Source: Maricaulis sp.
GTDB lineage: Bacteria; Pseudomonadota; Alphaproteobacteria; Caulobacterales; Maricaulaceae
Assembly (NCBI RefSeq): GCF_017642925.1
Contig: NZ_JAEPOL010000006.1
Coordinates: 62,001-126,000 of the forward strand
Direction: 5' to 3'
Length of the DNA: 64,000 nt
Below the pieces are notes generated by a model. The model was not told the DNA's origin. It saw nothing but the letters and a program-made list of their open reading frames with translations, and did not search any database. The position numbers and the translations under genes were made by a program. Below, piece after piece: positions 17,879 through 27,905 of the stretch. Within the stretch, counting starts at the first letter, position 1, and each line of letters starts with the position of its first letter.

Positions 17879-18004
17879 GGAAGGCACCATAATGAGGAGC
17901 GCGGCAAAATTACGGCGTCCGGGACGGTCTGCCGCCCCCGGACAAGCAGACGCCCGCGACATGATCTGCCGCGGGCGCCGGAATGCTTGCGGTCAGCGCG
18001 TCAC

Positions 18005-18529
18005 CTAGTTGGTGTAGCTGCTGCCGACGATCGAGGTGGTCGCATTGCGGTTGATCGCCCAGCAACGTTCGCCCGACTGCGTGCAGCTCGGACGTTCCTT
18101 GCCGTAGGAGGTCGTGGAAATGCGGGACGGATCGACGCCCTGGCTGACCAGATAGGACCGGGCCGCATTGGCGCGGCGGGCGCCGAGAGCCAGGTTGTAC
18201 TCGCGCGTGCCGCGCTCGTCGCAATTGCCGGCGATCAGGATGCGGGCATCCGGATAGCTGGCAAGCCAGGCGGCCTGGCGGCGCAGGGTCTCGCGGCCTT
18301 CAGCCGAAAGATCGTTGCGGTCCAGGTCGAAGAAGACGCGGTCGCCCGCCGTCTGAACAAAATGCTCCGTCGTGCCCGGGATCGGGCCGGCAGGCTGGTT
18401 GGACCCGGTATCGGCCGGCTCGACCGAGCGCGGCGGCTCGACCGGCGTGGTATCGTCCGCCGGCGGGGTCGATGCGCAAGCGGTCGCGAAAGCGCCGAGC
18501 GCTGCAATGGCAAGCAGTCTGATTTTCAT
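18005..18529 (-). CDS. pal: Peptidoglycan-associated lipoprotein Pal
   Basis: Lipobox ATACAS; OmpA-like domain ILIAGNCDERGTREYNLALGARRANAARSYLVSQGV. Confidence 0.95.
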   Translation of the reverse strand: MKIRLLAIAALGAFATACASTPPADDTTPVEPPRSVEPADTGSNQPAGPIPGTTEHFVQTAGDRVFFDLDRNDLSAEGRETLRRQAAWLASYPDARILIAGNCDERGTREYNLALGARRANAARSYLVSQGVDPSRISTTSYGKERPSCTQSGERCWAINRNATTSIVGSSYTN

Positions 18530-18660
18530 GATGTTACACCCTCATCCGGCCAGCCCCGAAATGAGCACTGGCCTACTCTCTTCACGACACGCGTGACACG
18601 GTTTGCGCCTGCGGCTCCCCCAACTGGCGCCGCTCGGCAGAGACGTTAAGCGGAAACCGA

Positions 18661-20016
18661 TTACTCGATCAAGGGCGACCACGCCGGGTCGGAGGCCATT
18701 CCGCCCGTTGCCAGCCGCCGCAGATTGAATCCCGCCAGATCGATACTCCAGATTTCGTAACGCGTACCGTCCGAGCGCGGTTCCCCGCGCGTGAACAGCA
18801 AAACACGCCCGTTCGGCGACCAGGCCGGTGTATCGACAAAATAGCCCTCGAACAGGATGCGCTCGATGCCCGAGCCGTCGGCCCGCACGACACCCAGCGA
18901 GAAAGTGCCGCCGCTCTGCTTGGTAAAGGCAATCAGATCGCCGCGCGGCGACCAGACCGGTGTCGTGTAGATGCCGTCACCGAAGGTGATGCGCTGCACG
19001 TCCGTGCCGTCGACATTCATCGTGTAGAGCTGGGAGCCGCCGCCGCGCGACGAGGAGAACACGATCCGCTCGCCATCCGGCGCGAAGGAGGGCTCCACAT
19101 CGTCAGCCGGGTGCTGGGTCAGCTGGGTAAGATTGCGCGTGCGCAGATCGAACAGGTGGACATCGTGACCCGACCGCCCCTGGATCGACACGGCGAGCCG
19201 TTCGCCGTCCGGCGAGAAGCGGGCCGACAGGCTCTGACCGTCCGGATTGAGGCCCGCCTGGCGCATGGCGGAGGAGAAGAGCGCCTCCTGGCGGCCGGTC
19301 TCGAGATCGTAGAGATAGGTCGTCGCCTGCCCGTCGAGGAAGGAGACGTAGGTGATTTCCTGCGAGTTCGGCGAATAGTTCGGCAAGAGCGCCATGTAGG
19401 AGCGGTCGGTCAGGAAAGACGGGTTGGCACCGTCCTGATCCATCCAGGCCAGCTGGCGCAGCGGCTCGCCATCGGACCCGCGGCCTTCTGAGACATAGAC
19501 GATGCGCGTGTTGAAATAGCCTTCTTCGCCGGTCAGGCGCTCATAGACCTCGTCGGCGACGCGGTGCGCCACGCGGCGCCAGTTCTCCGGTGCCGTGCGG
19601 TATTGCAGGCCCAGCAGCTGTTCTTCCAGACGCGTATCCCAGAGCCGGAAAGCGACAACCAGCCGGCCATCCTCCTGGATCGTCACACTGCCGACCAGAA
19701 GCGCCGAGGCGTCGATCACGCGCCAGTCGGAAAAGCGCGGGCGCAGGTCGATATTCTCGATGTCCTCGATATAGGCCGCCTGATCGACCGGCGCGAACAG
19801 GCCTGAAGACGCCAGGTCGTTCGTCACGACGCGCGTGATATCCGCACCGCGCGCGGCGGCCTCATCGCTCGAGCCGACAAAGTCCGGCAGCGCGATCGGC
19901 AGGGGATCGAGATTGCCGCGGGTCACATCGACGCGCAGCGGCTCCTGGGCCACGGCCAGTCCCGCGAACGCCAGGCTGGCGAGAACGGCGGTGAAGACGG
20001 CGATAAGTCGGCTCAT
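18661..20016 (-). CDS. tolB: Tol-Pal system beta-propeller protein TolB
   Basis: WD40-like beta-propeller repeats (FSPDGERLAVSIQ, FAPDGERIVFSSSRGGGSQLYTMNVDG); between pal and tolA. Confidence 0.93.
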   Translation of the reverse strand: MSRLIAVFTAVLASLAFAGLAVAQEPLRVDVTRGNLDPLPIALPDFVGSSDEAAARGADITRVVTNDLASSGLFAPVDQAAYIEDIENIDLRPRFSDWRVIDASALLVGSVTIQEDGRLVVAFRLWDTRLEEQLLGLQYRTAPENWRRVAHRVADEVYERLTGEEGYFNTRIVYVSEGRGSDGEPLRQLAWMDQDGANPSFLTDRSYMALLPNYSPNSQEITYVSFLDGQATTYLYDLETGRQEALFSSAMRQAGLNPDGQSLSARFSPDGERLAVSIQGRSGHDVHLFDLRTRNLTQLTQHPADDVEPSFAPDGERIVFSSSRGGGSQLYTMNVDGTDVQRITFGDGIYTTPVWSPRGDLIAFTKQSGGTFSLGVVRADGSGIERILFEGYFVDTPAWSPNGRVLLFTRGEPRSDGTRYEIWSIDLAGFNLRRLATGGMASDPAWSPLIE

Positions 20017-20040
20017 GCGGCGAAACTCCAGTCTGATCGA

Positions 20041-20886
20041 TCAGCGGCTGTATAAGGACGGCGCGAAATTGACCTCAATTTGACGCCATTGCGAATAATG
20101 CTCCGGAGGCAACGGATAGGGCGCACATTGGTTCGCGGCCCGCAAGGCCCGTTCACCCGCGACGCGGAGATAGGGGTTGGGTGAATTGAGCACGCGCGCC
20201 TGGTCGACCAGGCGCGGCGGGCTCGTCAGTTCGCCATTGCGGTCGAGACTGAACACGATCCGCACAGCCAGTTCGTCCGGATCCGGGGCGTCGAGGGAAT
20301 TGCGCCAGCAGCGCGCCAGATGGCTCTGCAGCATATCCTGCAGCGTCGCCGTCATCTGCTCGCCGTCACCGGCGGACCGGCGGCGGTCGCCGGTGTCGGG
20401 CGTGCCCCGGTCGCGGCTTTGGGCAACCTGGCGCTCGATATTGCCCAGCATGTCTTCCAGCGACGGCTCGGCCGGACGCTGCGGCTCGCGGCGCACGGGT
20501 TCCGGTTCAGGCTGAGGCTCGGGTTCCGGCTCGGGCTCTTCCTCAACGGGGGCTTCTTCAACCGGTTCCGGCTCAGGCGCCGGTTCGGCTTCAGCCTCGG
20601 GTTCCGGAGCGACGGGTTCCGGTTCAGGCTCGGGCTCCGGTTCAGGCTCCGGAGCGGGCGGCGGCGTCTCGATCGCGTCCTCAACGGTCTCTTCTTCCGC
20701 CGGCTCTTCCTCGACGGGTTCCGGCTCGGGCGCCGCGGCGCGCACATTGGTCACGTCGGACACCGTGACGAGTTCGATCGGCACGATCGGCGTGTTCTCG
20801 AACACCTGTGCGGCCCGGGGCAGATAGACCAGCCCCGCCGCCAGAATGCCGGCATGTACGAAGAGGGAGAGAACAAGACCTCGCAC
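20041..20886 (-). CDS. tolA: TolA-like protein with Glu/Pro-rich central domain
   Basis: N-terminal TM; EPEPEPEPEPEPVAPEPEAEAEP repeats; C-terminal domain with RCWRNSLDAPDPDELAVRIVFSLDRNGELTS. Confidence 0.85.
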   Translation of the reverse strand: MRGLVLSLFVHAGILAAGLVYLPRAAQVFENTPIVPIELVTVSDVTNVRAAAPEPEPVEEEPAEEETVEDAIETPPPAPEPEPEPEPEPEPVAPEPEAEAEPAPEPEPVEEAPVEEEPEPEPEPQPEPEPVRREPQRPAEPSLEDMLGNIERQVAQSRDRGTPDTGDRRRSAGDGEQMTATLQDMLQSHLARCWRNSLDAPDPDELAVRIVFSLDRNGELTSPPRLVDQARVLNSPNPYLRVAGERALRAANQCAPYPLPPEHYSQWRQIEVNFAPSLYSR

Positions 20887-20897
20887 GGATGGCTCCG

Positions 20898-21332
20898 CTA
20901 CCGCTCGATCGGGTCCGTCACCAGGCCCAGATTGGTAAAGCCCGCCGCATTGATATTGGCCATCACGCGCGCCACCTCACCGTATGCCGCGCCATCGTCG
21001 GCACGGATATAGATGCGGCTTTCATAGCCTGTGCCCGCAATGGCCCGCAGGCGCGGCGCCAGTTCGGCGAGTTCGACTTCGGTTTCCTGCAGGAAAATCC
21101 CGCCATCCGCCGTGATCGTGATGGTCAGCGGCTCCTCGCCGGAGGGCAGGTTGCGCGCCTCGGTTTCGGGCAGATCGACCGGAACGCCGACAGTCAGTAG
21201 CGGCGCCGTGATCATGAAGACGATCAGCAGGACGAGCATCACGTCGACGAAGGGCGTGACATTGATTTCCGCCTTGGGTTTCCAGCGGGCCCGGCCGCGA
21301 CCGGATCCGCCGCTGTCGAGAGAAACGGCCAT
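20898..21332 (-). CDS. tolR: Protein TolR
   Basis: KPKAEINVTPFVDVMLVLLIVFMITAPLLTVGVPVDLPE. Confidence 0.94.
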   Translation of the reverse strand: MAVSLDSGGSGRGRARWKPKAEINVTPFVDVMLVLLIVFMITAPLLTVGVPVDLPETEARNLPSGEEPLTITITADGGIFLQETEVELAELAPRLRAIAGTGYESRIYIRADDGAAYGEVARVMANINAAGFTNLGLVTDPIER

Positions 21333-21335
21333 GGA

Positions 21336-22004
21336 CTAGTCTCCATCCCGCTCGGCCAGCGCCGACAGCTCGTCGACAAATCCGTCCAGCCGCGCGCCAT
21401 ACTTGGCGAGATTGGCGGACAGGGCGTTGAAGAAGATCACCGCCGGCACAGCGGCCAGAAGGCCCAGCGCGGTGGCGAACAGCGCTTCGGCGATACCGGG
21501 CGCGACGACGGCAAGATTCGTGTCCTGCGAGGCGGCGATCGAGCGGAAGGCGTTCATGATGCCCCAGACCGTACCGAACAGGCCGATAAAGGGCGCTGCC
21601 GAGGCAATGGTCGCCAGGATGCCCAGGCCGCCTTCGGTATTCGTCATCTGCCGGCCCGCTTCGGCGCCGGCTGCCTTGGACACACGGCCGCCTGCATTGT
21701 CGCCATTCCATTCGCGCAGCCCTGCCGCGAAAACGCGGGAGAAGGGCTCCTTGGGGTTCTTGGCAAACTGGTCGGTCAGCGCGTCGAGCGACCGGCCTGC
21801 CCAGAATTCGCGCTCGAAATGACGCGCCTTGGCATGCAGGCCGCGCAGATGAAACGCCTTGTCGATGGCGATGGCCCAGGACCAGACCGACATGAAGGCC
21901 AGAATGGCCATCACGCTTTTTACCACCCAGTCGGCACGCATGAAGAGCGCATAGAAGCTGAACCCTTCGATCGCCTGCGCAACCTCGACGACACTCGATT
22001 CCAT
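21336..22004 (-). CDS. tolQ: Protein TolQ
   Basis: MotA/TolQ/ExbB proton channel domain; GGLGILATIASAAPFIGLFGTVWGIMNAFRSI. Confidence 0.95.
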   Translation of the reverse strand: MESSVVEVAQAIEGFSFYALFMRADWVVKSVMAILAFMSVWSWAIAIDKAFHLRGLHAKARHFEREFWAGRSLDALTDQFAKNPKEPFSRVFAAGLREWNGDNAGGRVSKAAGAEAGRQMTNTEGGLGILATIASAAPFIGLFGTVWGIMNAFRSIAASQDTNLAVVAPGIAEALFATALGLLAAVPAVIFFNALSANLAKYGARLDGFVDELSALAERDGD

Positions 22005-22167
22005 GAACCTACCCTCTGGATCGGCCGCTCCGTTCCGACGCGGCGAGACTAAACCGGTATGACACCATGCATATTGAGTGCCTGACGGCTACCCGGTCCT
22101 GCGGTCCGGCCCGCTATGCACAGCGATTAAGGCGAATTTCGGGAGAAATAGCACATCCGCGCAGCGA

Positions 22168-22836
22168 TCAGGACTCGTCGTTATGGGCCACCGTGTGCGG
22201 GGCGACCGGCTGGATCGCGTCCCAGTGTTCCACAATCATCCCGTCGGCCAGACGAAACAGGTCGCAGGCCCTGAAATTCTGGCCTGCTTCATCGAAGCAG
22301 GAGAAAACTGCTGCAAAATCGCCCTCTGCAACCAGGTCGTCGATTCCGTGATAGCGCACACCGTCGCGCGGTCCGCGCCGGGCAATCAGCTGATCCAGCC
22401 GTTCGCGCTGGCCGCTCGGCCCGGCTCGCAGAAGATCGAAGGCGACGTGATCGATAAAGGGCTCGAGCGTTGCCCGGGCCGCACCGGCCATCACGGCGTC
22501 GATGAACCCGCGCACCTGAACCCGGCTGGTCTCGGTGTTCTCCGGCGGCCCGTTCGGAATGGCATAGGCCGCCATCGACGATACGATCCGCTCCTCACAG
22601 ACCGGACTTACGGAAATCTGCCGGCGCACCGACATCAGACCGCTGTCATCGGTCCGGATCAGGCTCATTGTCAGCCAGGCCTCGGCACCGCCTTCCGGCT
22701 CATGCACGGCTTTCACGAAAGTATCCGGCCCGTCCTGCAGAACACGGGTGACGGAAAAGCCGAAATTGGGCGGGCGACCAGACATGTCTGCCTGCTTGTC
22801 CTGTCCTTCGTCCAACCGGGGCTCCCTTTTGCCCAA
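22168..22836 (-). CDS. NTF2-like/SnoaL-like family protein (start uncertain)
   Basis: YHGIDDLVAEGDFAAVFSCFDEAGQNFRACDLFRLADGMIVEHWDAIQPV. Confidence 0.65.
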   Translation of the reverse strand: MGKREPRLDEGQDKQADMSGRPPNFGFSVTRVLQDGPDTFVKAVHEPEGGAEAWLTMSLIRTDDSGLMSVRRQISVSPVCEERIVSSMAAYAIPNGPPENTETSRVQVRGFIDAVMAGAARATLEPFIDHVAFDLLRAGPSGQRERLDQLIARRGPRDGVRYHGIDDLVAEGDFAAVFSCFDEAGQNFRACDLFRLADGMIVEHWDAIQPVAPHTVAHNDES

Positions 22837-22887
22837 GGGTAACCACCGATGTTGCTTTGCGGCAAGCCCCTGCGGAAACGAAGGAAT

Positions 22888-23361
22888 TCAAACCGACGGC
22901 CAGTCGGCACCTGCCGGAAGGACAAATGACGCCCAACGCGCCGCCATGGATCGCGGCGGCCGCTTGGCCCGGCCAGCCCCGTCAATACAGACCGCCTGCA
23001 CCTGTGCACCGGCGATCGTTTCGGGACCGCGGCGGATCCTCTGGTCGATCATCAGGCGCGCGCCCTTCTGCGGCCGGTAGAGCGTCTCCACGACAAGAAC
23101 GTCATCCACCCGTGCCGCCTTTTCGAATTCGACATTCATCCGCCGGACCGCGAAGGCGAGCGGCTCGTCGGCGGCGGCCAGTTCGGAGTGGTGAATGCCG
23201 ATCGCTCGCAAGCTTTCCGTCCGCCCGCGCTCGAAGAAGTGCAGATACCGCGCATGGTAGACGATGCCGGAGAAGTCGGTGTCCTCGTAATAAACGCGCA
23301 CCGGCAGCCGGTGAATGCGGTCCGGCCCGAAACGGCCGGATGCGGGCATCAAGTCTGTCAT
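22888..23361 (-). CDS. ybgC: YbgC family acyl-CoA thioesterase
   Basis: RVYYEDTDFSGIVYHARYLHFFERGRTESLRAIGI; tol-pal cluster context. Confidence 0.92.
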   Translation of the reverse strand: MTDLMPASGRFGPDRIHRLPVRVYYEDTDFSGIVYHARYLHFFERGRTESLRAIGIHHSELAAADEPLAFAVRRMNVEFEKAARVDDVLVVETLYRPQKGARLMIDQRIRRGPETIAGAQVQAVCIDGAGRAKRPPRSMAARWASFVLPAGADWPSV

Positions 23362-23441
23362 CGTTAATCCATTTTCAGCGTCCTGCCGCCAGAATGCGCA
23401 CCGGGACAAGACAGAGATAGTCGGCAAGGGGGCCGGATGTC

Positions 23442-25238
23442 ATGAGAAAGCTGTGGGAACTGGCATGGCCGCCGGTCCGGGACGGTGACATCCTGCGCGC
23501 AGCGCGCGAGCGCATGCTGAACATTATGGCGATCACCGTGGCTGTGCTCGGCGGCTTTGCCGGTGCCCTCAACTTCGTCGAGAACATCGAGGTTTATCCT
23601 GTCCAGGCGAGCGCCGGGCTTGTCATTCCGCTCAGCGCACTGTCGATCCCGCTCATCGCACGCAGTCCACGACTGGTGAAGCCGGCGGGTATCGCCTTGT
23701 GTGTCGCTCTCTACCTGCTAGTGACCGGGATGATCGGCACAATCGGTGGCATGTACCACCCTGCAGCCATCTATTTCGTTGGCCTGCCGGTCCCGGCTGC
23801 TTTCCTGATCGGTCACAGATCCGGCCTTGTTGCCGCGCTCTTGTGCTGCCTTACCATGCTGTTGCTCTACTCGGTCGGTGGTCCGGGCGGTCTCATCGAG
23901 AATCCCTTCGAGAACGATATTTCCGCCTACCAGGTGGGCTGGACAACCGTCGTCCTCGTTATCATCACGCTGGGTGTGGGCATCGCTGCATCCGTCTTCC
24001 AGCACGAGCTGGAGGGCGCCGGACGCGCACTCGACCAGGCGCGCCAGAGCGCCAACGCCGCCAATCGCGCCAAGTCGGACTTCCTGGCCGGCATGAGTCA
24101 CGAAATCCGCACCCCCATGAACGCCGTGCTGGGCATGGCACAGGCGCTGGAGCAGGCCGATATTCCCGATGCTCACAAGCGGCAGGCCGAGACCCTGGCC
24201 CGGTCCGGCCGCCTGTTGCTGCGCCTGGTCAATGATGTGCTGGACCTGTCGAAGATCGAGGCCGGCAAGCTGGAGATCGAGGCCACACGCTTCAACCTCG
24301 CCGACGTCGCCGGAACGGTGGAAGCGCTCTACGGCCCGGCGGCGCGTGAAAAGGGTATCGGTTTCTCCATCGCGCTTGGTGAGGGCGCCCGGGAGGACCT
24401 GATCGGCGACCCGGTGCGGATCAGCCAGGTCCTGAACAATTTGGTGTCCAATGCCATCAAGTTCACGGCCGAAGGCGAGGTGCGCGTCGAAATCGACTGC
24501 GAGCGCGCCGCAAGCTTGCCGGGACGGGACATCCGGATCACCGTGCGCGATACCGGGATCGGCATCGCCGCACCGGACGTCGAACGCCTCTTCCAGCCCT
24601 TCACCCAGGCCAAGCCGGGAACGGCGCGTACTTTCGGCGGCACGGGGCTCGGACTGGCGATCTGCCGGCGCCTGTGCGAACTGATGAGCGGCGAGATCGC
24701 CGTCGACAGCACGCCGGGCTCCGGCTCGACCTTCCGTGTCCGGCTGCGCGTGGATCCGGCCGACACGGCGGCGCCCGTACTGGACTGCGGCTGCCCGTCG
24801 GCCTTGTGCGACACCGCCCTGCGCGGCCAGCGCCTCCGTGTCCTGGCCGCCGACGACAATCTGACCAATCGCATGGTGCTGAAAGCCTTGCTGGCCGATG
24901 TGACGGAGACGCTCGTGATGGTCGAGGACGGGCAGCAGGCCCTCGACGCCCTCGCAAGCGGCGATTTCGATCTTGTCCTGATGGATTCCCAGATGCCCGT
25001 TCTCGACGGGATCACCGCAACCCGGCAGCTGCGCGAGCGGGAAGCGGCTGCAGGCCGCGCGCCGGTGCCGGTCTATGCCGTGACGGCCAATGTGATGCAG
25101 ACCCATATCAACGAGTATGTGTCCGCAGGCATGACCGGCGTGATCGCAAAGCCGATTTCGCGGGAAGCCCTGCTGGAAGTCCTGGGCCAGCATACACGTG
25201 ACGCCGCAATGCCGGCCGCGACCAGACGCAGCGCCTGA
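23442..25238 (+). CDS. Hybrid sensor histidine kinase / response regulator
   Basis: N-terminal TM region; HisKA SDFLAGMSHEIRTPMNAVLG; HATPase RDTGIGIAAPDVERLFQPFTQ...GGTGLGLAI; REC VLAADDNLTNRMVLKALL...DLVLMDSQMPVLDG. Confidence 0.92.
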   Translation: MRKLWELAWPPVRDGDILRAARERMLNIMAITVAVLGGFAGALNFVENIEVYPVQASAGLVIPLSALSIPLIARSPRLVKPAGIALCVALYLLVTGMIGTIGGMYHPAAIYFVGLPVPAAFLIGHRSGLVAALLCCLTMLLLYSVGGPGGLIENPFENDISAYQVGWTTVVLVIITLGVGIAASVFQHELEGAGRALDQARQSANAANRAKSDFLAGMSHEIRTPMNAVLGMAQALEQADIPDAHKRQAETLARSGRLLLRLVNDVLDLSKIEAGKLEIEATRFNLADVAGTVEALYGPAAREKGIGFSIALGEGAREDLIGDPVRISQVLNNLVSNAIKFTAEGEVRVEIDCERAASLPGRDIRITVRDTGIGIAAPDVERLFQPFTQAKPGTARTFGGTGLGLAICRRLCELMSGEIAVDSTPGSGSTFRVRLRVDPADTAAPVLDCGCPSALCDTALRGQRLRVLAADDNLTNRMVLKALLADVTETLVMVEDGQQALDALASGDFDLVLMDSQMPVLDGITATRQLREREAAAGRAPVPVYAVTANVMQTHINEYVSAGMTGVIAKPISREALLEVLGQHTRDAAMPAATRRSA

Positions 25239-25250
25239 CGGGGCTGCGGT

Positions 25251-26306
25251 CTACTTGCCAAACAGGCCGGTCTGACCGGTATTGCCGCTTTGCGGCGGCG
25301 CCAGTCCCAGATGCTCCCATGCCCGCGCAGCGGCCAGTCGGCCACGCGGTGTGCGCTGGATGAAGCCCTGCTGGATCAGGAAGGGTTCGACCACGTCCTC
25401 CAGCGCGTCGCGCGCCTCGGCGAGTGCCGCAGCAAGCGTCTCGACCCCGACGGGGCCGCCGCCGAAGCTCTCGGTGAGCGCCTTGAGATAGCGGCGGTCC
25501 AGACTGTCCAGGCCCAGCGCATCGACTTCCAGACGCCCCAGGGCGCGATCGGCGACAGGTGCGGATATCTCGGTTGCCCCTTCCGCCTCCGCGAAGTCCC
25601 GGACCCGGCGCAGCAGACGGCCGGCCACGCGCGGCGTGCCGCGGGCGCGGCGCGCGATCTCGCGAGCCCCGTCCGGCGTCGCATCGATACCGAACTTGCT
25701 GGCCGCCCGCGAGACGATAAAGCCGAGTTCGGCCTCGTCATAGAATTCCAGCCGGACAGGCACACCGAACCGGTCGCGCAGCGGCGTCGCCAGCAGGCCA
25801 GCCCGCGTGGTTGCGCCGACCAGTGTGAAGGGCGGCAACTCGATCCGGACCGTGCGGGCGGAAGGCCCCTCGCCGATCACGAGATCGAGGCAGAAGTCCT
25901 CCATCGCCGGATAGAGGATTTCCTCGACCGCGGGGGCAAGCCGGTGGATCTCGTCGATAAAGAGAACGTCGCGCGGCTCCAGATTGGTCAGGATGGCGGC
26001 CAGGTCGCCCGCCTTTGCAATCACCGGCCCCGAGGTCGCCCGGAAGCCGACACCCATTTCCCGCGCCACGATCTGGGCCAGCGTCGTCTTGCCGAGGCCG
26101 GGCGGTCCGGACAGCAGGACGTGGTCCAGCGCCTCCTCGCGGCGGCGGGCCGCCTCGACGAAGACCTTGAGATTGGCGATGGCCGCCTTCTGACCGACGA
26201 AGTCGGAAAAGCTGAGCGGGCGCAGCGCACGGTCCCGCCCGTCGCCGGGTTGTTGTTCCCGGCCGATCAGTCGTTCGTCGTCGTCGCTGTCGGGCATGTC
26301 GCTCAT
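25251..26306 (-). CDS. ruvB: Holliday junction DNA helicase RuvB
   Basis: [25 protein letters not shown]...[18 protein letters not shown]. Confidence 0.97.
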   Translation of the reverse strand: MSDMPDSDDDERLIGREQQPGDGRDRALRPLSFSDFVGQKAAIANLKVFVEAARRREEALDHVLLSGPPGLGKTTLAQIVAREMGVGFRATSGPVIAKAGDLAAILTNLEPRDVLFIDEIHRLAPAVEEILYPAMEDFCLDLVIGEGPSARTVRIELPPFTLVGATTRAGLLATPLRDRFGVPVRLEFYDEAELGFIVSRAASKFGIDATPDGAREIARRARGTPRVAGRLLRRVRDFAEAEGATEISAPVADRALGRLEVDALGLDSLDRRYLKALTESFGGGPVGVETLAAALAEARDALEDVVEPFLIQQGFIQRTPRGRLAAARAWEHLGLAPPQSGNTGQTGLFGK

Positions 26307-26352
26307 CAGACCGGGTCTAGACCGATCCGCGCGCCGGAGAAAGCCGCCCGCA

Positions 26353-27000
26353 TCACGGCGCCAGCTCCTTCAGCGACAGGCGTATGACGTCGTTGAGCGG
26401 CGTATCCTCACCCTTGTCCCGCAACACGGTGGCGACCGCCTGGCGTGCGAGGCTTTCGTGATAGCCCAGATTGGTCAGGGCCGAGACCGCGTCTTCCCGA
26501 GATGCGCCGCCCGCCGACCTCTCAGGCTTGCGAGCCACCGTCTCGCTGGAGCCTGTGTCCGCAGAATGCGGCGCCAGCCCGATCGAGAAGCTGCGCCCCT
26601 GGGGCGGTGCCTTGTCCTTCAGCTCGGTCGCGATACGCGTCGCCAGCTTCGGTCCGACACCCTTGGCGCGGGCAAAGGTCGACTTGTCCCCCAGCGCGGC
26701 GGCATTGGCGATCTCGGAGACCGGAACGGTGTCGAGTATCGCGAAGGCCGCCTTGGCGCCGACGCCCTGGATGTTCTGCAGGTGAACGAACCAGGCCCGC
26801 TCGATATCCTCCAGGAAGCCGAACAGGCGAAAGGCGTCCTCGCGGACATGGGTTTCAATGTGCAGCGTGACAGGCTGGCCCGGTTCGAGCCGGGCGAGCG
26901 TGCGCGAGGCGCAGCCCACAAGATAACCCACGCCGTTGACGTCGATCACCGCTTCGTCGGCGCCGACGGCCTCGACGATACCCTTGAGCATGCCGATCAT
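26353..27000 (-). CDS. ruvA: Holliday junction DNA helicase RuvA
   Basis: [36 protein letters not shown]; HhH motifs; overlaps ruvC end. Confidence 0.96.
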   Translation of the reverse strand: MIGMLKGIVEAVGADEAVIDVNGVGYLVGCASRTLARLEPGQPVTLHIETHVREDAFRLFGFLEDIERAWFVHLQNIQGVGAKAAFAILDTVPVSEIANAAALGDKSTFARAKGVGPKLATRIATELKDKAPPQGRSFSIGLAPHSADTGSSETVARKPERSAGGASREDAVSALTNLGYHESLARQAVATVLRDKGEDTPLNDVIRLSLKELAP

Positions 27001-27497
27001 GCTGCGCTCCCGATGCTGGCGGCCTTGCGATGATGAGCGTGACAGATAGCAACCGCCAGCGCGTCGGCTGCATCGGCCTTCGCCTTTGTCCCCGGCAGGA
27101 GCACGCCGACCATCGCCGCCACCTGATCCTTGCCGGCCCCGCCGGTGCCGACGACGCTCTTCTTCACGAGCCGCGCTGCGTACTCGCTGACCGGCAAGCC
27201 GGCACGGGCGGGCGCAAGCAGCGCCGCCGCCCGGGCATGCCCCAGCTTCAGCGCAGATGCGGCGTTTGCCGCCATGAAGGCTTCCTCGATCGCGGATTCA
27301 TCCGGCCGGTACTCGGCCACAAGGTCCGTCACGGCCTGGAAGATGTGATCCAGCCGCACGGAGAGCGCCGCGTCGGTCGGCGGCGTGACGACGCCATGCG
27401 CCACTGCGCTCAGCCGCGTGCCGTCTGCACGGACGATACCCCACCCCATCCGGCGCAATCCGGGATCGATACCGAGAATAGTGACCGCTGCAGACAT
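26997..27497 (-). CDS. ruvC: Crossover junction endodeoxyribonuclease RuvC
   Basis: MSAAVTILGIDPGLRRMGWGIV...AIEEAFMAANAASALKLGHARAAAL. Confidence 0.96.
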   Translation of the reverse strand: MSAAVTILGIDPGLRRMGWGIVRADGTRLSAVAHGVVTPPTDAALSVRLDHIFQAVTDLVAEYRPDESAIEEAFMAANAASALKLGHARAAALLAPARAGLPVSEYAARLVKKSVVGTGGAGKDQVAAMVGVLLPGTKAKADAADALAVAICHAHHRKAASIGSAA

Positions 27498-27541
27498 TCC
27501 GCCCCCTGTTTGCACCAGACTTAGCACCATCCGGCAAACCG

Positions 27542-27556
27542 GAACAAGCCGTGAAC
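27542..27556 (-). promoter_or_regulatory. Predicted LexA/SOS box upstream of ruvCAB
   Basis: GAAC-AAGCCGT-GAAC on + strand, i.e. GTTC-N7-GTTC on the coding strand, 45 bp upstream of ruvC. Confidence 0.7.
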
Positions 27557-27660
27557 GCAAGCCGCCCGACTTGCAAATGAGACGCACAAATGGGCGCAAG
27601 TGAAAATCAATAGCAATTACTTTGCGACACCCTCGCAATAAAGCTCGTAATATATTGTTT

Positions 27661-27666
27661 TATAAT
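27661..27666 (+). promoter_or_regulatory. Candidate -10 element (TATAAT) in an AT-rich patch upstream of the Tat-repeat operon
   Basis: TTTTATAATACAAATTAATTCACG inside an AT-rich stretch (~27590-27690); no clear -35. Confidence 0.35.
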
Positions 27667-27786
27667 ACAAATTAATTCACGTATTTCGTTTGACCGGATC
27701 AGCGCGGCGGAGGAAGATTGCCGTAACGCATTGCGCGTGCAGCGCAGTCTGCATGGCGATTGCGCCGATGATGTGCAGACGGGACA

Positions 27787-27814
27787 AACGTCCAGCCTTT
27801 ATTTGGCGGACGTT
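27787..27814 (+). promoter_or_regulatory. Hairpin in the presumed 5' UTR of the Tat-repeat operon
   Basis: AACGTCC-A-GCC-TTTATTT-GGC-GGACGTT: 10-bp stem with one bulged A. Confidence 0.45.
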
Positions 27815-27905
27815 GGGTTTCGACGGCACGCATCAGATCCGCGCAGGCGGGCAGAGGGACAGGGCGGCCCCTGGGGAGGGTCCGCAGCAAGGCAGGGGAG
27901 CCGAC

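Noticed and set aside
23718-25193. 491-aa - strand ORF antisense to the hybrid histidine kinase
   Set aside because: Shadow ORF; no domains
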